A DNA stretch of 38,031 nt, from assembly GCF_007991215.1 (NCBI RefSeq), contig NZ_BJXX01000154.1, positions 1-38,031 on the forward strand. The letters are read 5' to 3'. The stretch comes from Aneurinibacillus danicus. GTDB lineage: Bacteria; Bacillota; Bacilli; Aneurinibacillales; Aneurinibacillaceae. The position numbers and the translations under genes are program-made. This document shows positions 34,488 to 38,031 of this stretch, piece after piece (position 1 is the stretch's first letter; each line of letters starts with the position of its first letter). The notes beneath the pieces are model-generated. The model saw only the letters and a program-made list of their open reading frames with translations. It was not told the origin of the DNA and searched no databases.

Positions 34488-34678
34488 AACGAAATAGGCA
34501 AACAATAAGAAGTCCTGATACAGGGAGCAATTTGGATGAGATAGTGAGGGAAGGTCAAATGGGGCAGAAGAATCGAAAAGCAGAGGCAAAGAATGAGAAT
34601 GAGCAAGCGCTGCATAACGAGGCGTTGGAACTTGATCCGGGAATCGGGTTTTGGAATATAAATCAACTGATTTTGTAA
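34484..34678 (+). CDS. Doubtful 64-aa frame after modC
   Basis: The frame begins with ATGA overlap on the modC stop and is strongly hydrophilic (KNRKAEAKNENEQALHNEAL). I recognise no family. It has no good ribosome site of its own but could be coupled to modC. It may equally be the remnant of sequence disrupted by the adjacent mobile element at 34703. Confidence 0.2.
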   Translation: MKRNRQTIRSPDTGSNLDEIVREGQMGQKNRKAEAKNENEQALHNEALELDPGIGFWNINQLIL

Positions 34679-34702
34679 ATAAAAAATGATTTCCTATTGT
34701 CG

Positions 34703-34762
34703 TGAACTGTAATCCGAATAACGGACTTATTTTAAAGTGTCCATTATTTGGGTTACAGTTCA
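34703..34762. mobile_element. 60-bp MITE-like palindrome with IS3/IS150-like ends
   Basis: It begins TGAACTGTAATCCGAATAACGG and ends in the inverted, slightly different copy ending GGGTTACAGTTCA; the short terminal match is TGAACTGTAA / TTACAGTTCA. The arms pair over about 24 bp with a few mismatches around an AT-rich centre. The ends match the TGAACTGTAACCC terminus at 37979. It appears to be two inverted IS ends brought together by deletion of the inside, or a minimal MITE. Confidence 0.6.
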
Positions 34763-34786
34763 TTCTCAGTGCATAGGTTCTTTTTT
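34763..34786 (+). repeat. 24-bp inverted repeat, left copy
   Basis: TTCTCAGTGCATAGGTTC plus a T6 run is the exact reverse complement of 38006-38029. It abuts the palindromic element on its left, and its last base is also the last base of the stop codon of the minus-strand membrane-protein gene. Confidence 0.8.
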
Positions 34787-35124
34787 CAACTACTACTCCC
34801 ATTTAAGCTATCATTGTATATTTGCATCCATTTTTTACGCTTTAGAAATAAAACTGTAAGCAAAACAACCTCGCCTACAACCAATAAACCTAAGCCTAAA
34901 ACTAACCCTCCAAAAAATAAAAACTCGTTAACTTTCCAAGAGAAAAAGAACCATCCCGTTATTCCAAATACACCTAATGCTAAGTTAATAGTCCCCGCAA
35001 TAAGGGTTTGTGGCAGAAATAATCCTGTTTTCTTAATCATAGTGGAACCATACTTAACGCTTATAGATGTAGCTATCATCATAAAAATCACATATATCGT
35101 CATTGCAATATCTATCTTATTCAT
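34786..35124 (-). CDS. Small hypothetical membrane protein
   Basis: A 112-aa protein with about three hydrophobic stretches (IAMTIYVIFMMIATSISV; NLALGVFGITGWFFF; FLFFGGLVLGLGLLVVGEVVLL, the last from ~67) and a basic end (KRKKWMQIYND). I do not recognise a family. AGGGAGG precedes the ATG, so it is probably translated. It is AT-rich like the rest of the island and its stop touches the left 24-bp repeat. Confidence 0.6.
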   Translation of the reverse strand: MNKIDIAMTIYVIFMMIATSISVKYGSTMIKKTGLFLPQTLIAGTINLALGVFGITGWFFFSWKVNEFLFFGGLVLGLGLLVVGEVVLLTVLFLKRKKWMQIYNDSLNGSSS

Positions 35125-35194
35125 TCATTTAATCCTCCCTTATAATGATTTTACCATAAAGCCCCATTCTCTTCTTAAAGTATCGAAAGTTATT

Positions 35195-35543
35195 CTAAAC
35201 ATTGAATTTTGATGCACGTAAACTGTCATATTCTATAGCTGTAATCGGCAAACCAGCTGTCACTTTACCCACGACCGGAACCCTAACCATCTTCACTTTT
35301 TCAAGAACAGATATATTGCTTTTTGATTCGCCGTCTAAAATCTCAATCGCGCGAGGTTTAGTTGGATCACGGCGAATAAGTCCCTTCTTTATCAAGGCGA
35401 GCTAAATGGCCATGCACCGTAGAGCTTGAAGCTAACCCTACTGCTTCGCCAATTTCACGAACGGATGGCGGATATCCCTTCGCTTTGACTTCCTTCTTGA
35501 TGAAATCAAGAATGGTAAGCTGTCTGCTGGAAAGTTTCTTCAT
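35195..35543 (-). pseudogene. lexA: lexA pseudogene, frameshifted and truncated
   Basis: Read on the minus strand from ATG 35543, the N-terminal LexA DNA-binding domain is clear ([37 protein letters not shown]). After [11 protein letters not shown] one extra G in a GGG run (about 35384-35386) shifts the frame. The next frame continues [17 protein letters not shown] and reaches the self-cleavage site VTAGLP, then diverges and stops at 35195. The catalytic Ser/Lys part is missing. It cannot be a functional LexA. A LexA-box-like site upstream supports its origin. Confidence 0.85.
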
Positions 35544-35591
35544 CCCATCACCTTCTAAACAAGAACGTACGATCTTATTTAGAATTACGCA

Positions 35592-35605
35592 AGAACATAC
35601 ATTCG
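35592..35605 (-). promoter_or_regulatory. LexA-box-like site upstream of the lexA pseudogene
   Basis: On the minus strand CGAATGTATGTTCT matches the Gram-positive SOS box CGAACRNRYGTTYC except at two positions. A second, weaker site is at 35562-35575. Autoregulatory boxes in front of lexA are normal in Bacillales. Confidence 0.5.
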
Positions 35606-35705
35606 ATTTACAACAGAAATTTTTATATTTATTTTTAGACTAATAAATAGGCTTTATTAATATCATTGTTAATTTTCTTATTAATCTAACGAGCAGATTA
35701 GTGGA

Positions 35706-35742
35706 ATAAGAATTACCCGTTCTTATATTAGTTTGATATAAT
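35706..35742 (+). promoter_or_regulatory. Promoter with inverted repeat upstream of the deacetylase gene
   Basis: An extended -10 TGATATAAT is at 35734-35742. ATAAGAA (35706-35712) and TTCTTAT (35720-35726) form an inverted repeat with a 7-bp spacer in the -35 zone, a possible operator. The remaining 35544-35700 stretch is AT-rich with no other gene. Confidence 0.45.
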
Positions 35743-35795
35743 GAGTGATGATTAAAGAGTATAAAGTCTATTCAAGTAAGATTAGAGGTAAATGA

Positions 35796-36506
35796 ATGAA
35801 AAAAAGAATAGTCATATTTTGTATAGTGCTACTAGCATTTTCCCTTCTATTGTTCAGTACATATAAATTAATGAATTCGAGAACATACCAGTTATTTGGA
35901 GAATTAACCAGTCATGTAGAAACGAATAAAAAAGTAGTGGCGTTAACATTTGATGACGGTCCTTCAAAAAATGTAGAGCAAATATTAACCCTTTTGGATA
36001 AATATAATGCAAAAGCCACCTTTTTCTTAATTGGAAATGAGCTGGAGAAAAACCTTAAGGAAGGGCAAAAAATAGCAGAAGCAGGGCATCAAATAGGAAA
36101 TCATACATATTCTCATAAGCGAATGATTTTCAAAAGCACTTCTTTTATCAAGCAGGAAATAGAAAAAACCAACCAATTGATTCGTAAAACAGGTTTTAAG
36201 GGAGAAATTGATTTTCGTCCACCAAATGGCAAAAAACTTATTGGATTACCCTATTATTTAAAAACACATAATATACAAACTGTTACTTGGAATCTTGAAC
36301 CAGACACCTATTATACCTCTGTTTCCGACAAAGTGAATTATGCAAATAAAAATGTAAAACCTGGGTCTATCATTTTATTACATCCAATGTATGATAATAC
36401 AGGGAATGAACTAAAAGTAATTGAAGGGATATTAAAACGTTTGTCTGAAGAAGGTTACGAGTTTGTAACGGTAAATGAGTTACAGAAATTAGGGAAATCT
36501 TTTTAA
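35796..36506 (+). CDS. Polysaccharide deacetylase (NodB/CE4) membrane-anchored protein
   Basis: Probable metal-dependent deacetylase of peptidoglycan or another N-acetylated glycan, 236 aa. An N-terminal hydrophobic anchor or signal spans residues 5-24 without a clear cleavage site. The CE4 motifs are complete: VALTFDDGPSKN (catalytic Asp and metal Asp), HTYSHKRM (metal His), FRPPNGKK and IILLHPMYDN (catalytic His). GAGGTAA precedes the ATG. Base composition is distinctly AT-rich, unlike the catabolic operons to the left, so it is probably acquired with the island. Confidence 0.88.
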   Translation: MKKRIVIFCIVLLAFSLLLFSTYKLMNSRTYQLFGELTSHVETNKKVVALTFDDGPSKNVEQILTLLDKYNAKATFFLIGNELEKNLKEGQKIAEAGHQIGNHTYSHKRMIFKSTSFIKQEIEKTNQLIRKTGFKGEIDFRPPNGKKLIGLPYYLKTHNIQTVTWNLEPDTYYTSVSDKVNYANKNVKPGSIILLHPMYDNTGNELKVIEGILKRLSEEGYEFVTVNELQKLGKSF

Positions 36507-36515
36507 TATTTCTTT

Positions 36516-36880
36516 TTGAACCTCTCATGGCTAAAGCCACGAGATTCTTGGTTAGTCCGTTCTACTGAACAGAATTAGTACATGATGTACCACCAAGCTA
36601 TCCCCGCAGTTCCTGCGGTTGTTACAAACCTTGTACGTTGGACTCGGCACGCTGACGTACTGCTTGGTTTTCGCTTTTCGGTCAGCGTGGCGTGTGAAGG
36701 TTGAATGTTTTACGTGACAGACCGATTTCCTGTCACAACCCCATACATTCAGTTTTCAATGAGCAATCTGTACAAATATATTATACCATACAGTCGGACT
36801 TGCGAGAAGGCTAAAACCTTCCCTTGTCCGAAGCCGAGAACACTCATGACTGAGGTCACGAGTGTTCTCGGCTAATTCAT
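36516..36880 (-). mobile_element. tnpB-less IS200/IS605-type remnant with omega-RNA-like 3' end
   Basis: On the minus strand the right end reads CCAAGAATCTCGTGGCTTTA then GCCATGAGAGGTTCAA. This is the hairpin-plus-TTCAA terminus typical of TnpB-associated omega RNAs and IS605 right ends; the border is at 36515/36516. Upstream are stacked hairpins: CCGCAG/CTGCGG (36604-36618), CACGCTGAC/GTCAGCGTG (36648-36689), GTGACAG/CTGTCAC inside TGAATG/CATTCA (36702-36751) and TCGGAC/GTCCGA (36794-36831). At the other end is a 19-bp hairpin with one mismatch (36832-36873). A minus-strand extended -10 (TGGTATAAT, TATAAT at 36785-36780) could transcribe it. No transposase or TnpB frame remains, so it is a MITE-like relic. 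The left border is approximate. Confidence 0.65.
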
Positions 36881-36907
36881 AAAACTTTAGTACACACCGA
36901 CGAATTT

Positions 36908-37402
36908 ATGCGTGTAAATGGAGGAATTGATCCTTTATTCCCTAGAAAACTCCCTAATTCAAACAAAGCTAGAAATTCGAATCAGCTTAACATGAATTCC
37001 AATGGTAATAAACCGAACTCGTCTTCCAATGGTACAGGTAATTCTATATTTAAAAGTGGTAGAATAACTATCGAAGCAATAGAATCAAATCCCCATGTTT
37101 TTAGTGGTAAATCAGCTAATGAAATTGCGGAGATGTTAAAAAAAGTTGGATATGATGTTATGATTCAAACTTCCAAAAAGTCCCGTTCAGGAGCGGAAAT
37201 TATTAAAATTAATAATCATGGGAATGGAAGGAACATAACTCAAGTTCAGGTTTCGCCTGGTGGCGGAAGACATGGAGAAAACCCTTATGTAAAAATAAGT
37301 ACAAGTGACCAAGGCATTATTAAGATTGTGAATGGAGTCAAAAGTACTTACAAAACTGATGGAGCAGAAAAGGCAAAAATTATATTCACAGGAGGGAAAT
37401 AA
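36908..37402 (+). pseudogene. 5'-truncated toxin-like gene (C-terminal domain of a polymorphic toxin)
   Basis: The 164-aa open frame has no ribosome site before its ATG and stays open upstream into the IS605 remnant (KTLVHTDEF before the Met). It therefore looks like the tail of a longer gene. Residues ~20-48 are an Asn/Ser-rich linker, typical of regions before toxin domains. Residues ~49-164 form a compact domain ending SPGGGRHGENPYVKISTSDQ, IIKIVNG and KAKIIFTGG. This arrangement resembles C-terminal effector domains of Rhs/WapA/LXG-type toxins, possibly an RNase. The exact toxin class is not recognised. The next gene, 2 bp later, is its likely immunity partner. Confidence 0.55.
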
Positions 37403-37404
37403 AA

Positions 37405-37836
37405 ATGGTACAATTGAATGCACCTATTGTTCCTTGGGAAGGAATGGGAGGTATTAAACTATATAGCCATATTAGTGAATTTTATGGTATTTTAGAACAA
37501 TCGAAAGAAGCGCCTAAACTACTAGGAAAGTTTTTGATAAGATATGAAATAAAGGATTCAGTCGATTTATGGTTTAATATAATAAATGGTAAGTTGTTTA
37601 AGATTACTGCTTTGAAAAACTATAAAGGAAAGTTGTTTGGAGAATTATGTATTGGAATGCACATTGATGAGGTATTAGAAAGAGAACCAAGCTTCATTTA
37701 CGATGATTTTGAAGAAGTCTATTGTAGCCCAAAAGGAATATATATTGAAACTGACCCCGTGGAGCATACGGTGTTATGGATTTCGGTATATATTAAAGAA
37801 ATTGATAACGAAGATTTTGAAAGAGGCAATTGGTAA
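37405..37836 (+). CDS. Putative immunity protein of the toxin-like domain
   Basis: A 143-aa soluble, acidic protein with no signal peptide or membrane segment (APIVPWEGMGGIKLYSHI; FLIRYEIKDSVDLWF; LFGELCIGMHIDEVLEREPS; YCSPKGIYIETDPVEHTVLW). GGAGGG lies 10 nt before the ATG, within the end of the toxin-like frame, and only 2 bp separate the genes. Small acidic proteins immediately after a toxin C-terminal domain are usually cognate immunity proteins. I do not recognise a named immunity family with certainty. It appears intact, unlike its partner. Confidence 0.55.
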   Translation: MVQLNAPIVPWEGMGGIKLYSHISEFYGILEQSKEAPKLLGKFLIRYEIKDSVDLWFNIINGKLFKITALKNYKGKLFGELCIGMHIDEVLEREPSFIYDDFEEVYCSPKGIYIETDPVEHTVLWISVYIKEIDNEDFERGNW

Positions 37837-37978
37837 TTCAATATTTAAGGTCAAACAGTTTAGTTGTTTGGGATATGGAGTAAATATATAAACTAATCAA
37901 GTGAATAGTTGGCAACTATCGTGAATCAGTATATAACAATAAAGTATTGTAATATTTCTTACCCCATCGAGGATAAAT

Positions 37979-38031
37979 TGAACTGTAACCCTAAAAGTAG
38001 ACACTAAAAAAGAACCTATGCACTGAGAAGG
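37979..38031 (+). mobile_element. Terminus of an IS3/IS150-like element, running out of the window
   Basis: TGAACTGTAACCCTAAAAG then TAGACACT resembles IS3/IS150-group terminal repeats and matches the ends of the 60-bp palindrome at 34703-34762. The following bases include the right copy of the 24-bp repeat. No transposase is seen inside the window; it would lie to the right if the element is complete. Confidence 0.5.
38006..38029 (-). repeat. 24-bp inverted repeat, right copy
   Basis: An A6 run followed by GAACCTATGCACTGAGAA is the exact reverse complement of 34763-34786. Together the two copies bracket about 3.2 kb of AT-rich, mobile-element-laden DNA. Confidence 0.8.

Noticed and set aside
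34134-34802. 222-aa open frame antisense to modC and beyond
   Set aside because: It overlaps the conserved ATPase and the IS palindrome; no ribosome site and no family resemblance.
34748-35212. 154-aa plus-strand open frame across the left repeat
   Set aside because: It is opposite the membrane-protein gene, which has the better ribosome site and hydrophobic pattern; the plus frame is Lys/Pro/Thr-rich noise.
1-38031. tRNA or rRNA genes
   Set aside because: No cloverleaf with a CCA end or conserved rRNA stretch was recognised by eye; a dedicated tRNA search would settle it.

Overview
The window looks like a chromosome segment from a Gram-positive, low-to-mid GC member of the Bacillales. The evidence is strong Shine-Dalgarno sites, GTG/TTG starts, a FapR-type operator, a DeoR-type fructose operon, YhfH, DUF421/DUF4363 and UgtP/LexA remnants. 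An Aneurinibacillus/Brevibacillus-like host is my best guess, but no rRNA or other decisive marker is present.

Layout. (1) 63-8147: a plus-strand cluster with an iron-type alcohol dehydrogenase, a PdxA-family dehydrogenase, a 2-hydroxyacid dehydrogenase, an SDR, a 3-hydroxyacyl-CoA-dehydrogenase-like protein, then larE-larB-larC, which make the nickel-pincer nucleotide cofactor. No larA-type enzyme is present, so its user may lie upstream of base 1. I infer catabolism of a hydroxy- or sugar acid. (2) 8241-13974: fruR-fruK-fruA-ptsH-ptsI behind a clear promoter and a 10-bp phased operator array, which links the general PTS proteins to fructose uptake. (3) 14128-16178: an S66 LD-carboxypeptidase, then a stand-alone fabH behind a FapR-like box. 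(4) 16358-18487, minus strand: a free-standing SerA-type regulatory protein (ASB+ACT) followed by sdaAB and sdaAA. (5) 18488-19556: a DUF3298-like remnant, yhfH and terminators. One intergenic repeat occurs twice, both times between convergent genes. (6) 19557-24044: a large one-component regulator (AmiC-like sensor + sigma-54 AAA+ + Fis HTH), divergent from an aliphatic amidase that has a sigma-54 promoter. (7) 24377-28380: a Cys/Met-metabolism PLP enzyme, a DUF4363 protein, a DUF421 protein and an O-antigen-ligase-like membrane protein. (8) 28561-31169: an internally deleted ugtP-like pseudogene and a class B PBP. (9) 31249-34487: a molybdate module with an HTH/substrate-binding regulator divergent from modABC across a 56-bp perfect palindrome.

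(10) From about 34700 to the window end the DNA is visibly more AT-rich and full of mobile-element debris. It holds a 60-bp MITE-like palindrome, a small membrane protein, a frameshifted and truncated lexA, a polysaccharide deacetylase and a tnpB-less IS605-type remnant that keeps an omega-RNA-like 3' end. It continues with a beheaded toxin-like gene plus its putative immunity gene, and an IS3/IS150-like terminus. A perfect 24-bp inverted repeat (34763-34786 / 38006-38029) brackets this stretch.

The most unusual systems are the AmiC-sigma-54 chimera controlling an amidase, the orphan SerA regulatory domain joined to serine dehydratase, the Lar maturation genes inside an oxidoreductase operon, and the AT-rich island with its omega-RNA relic and orphan toxin-immunity pair.
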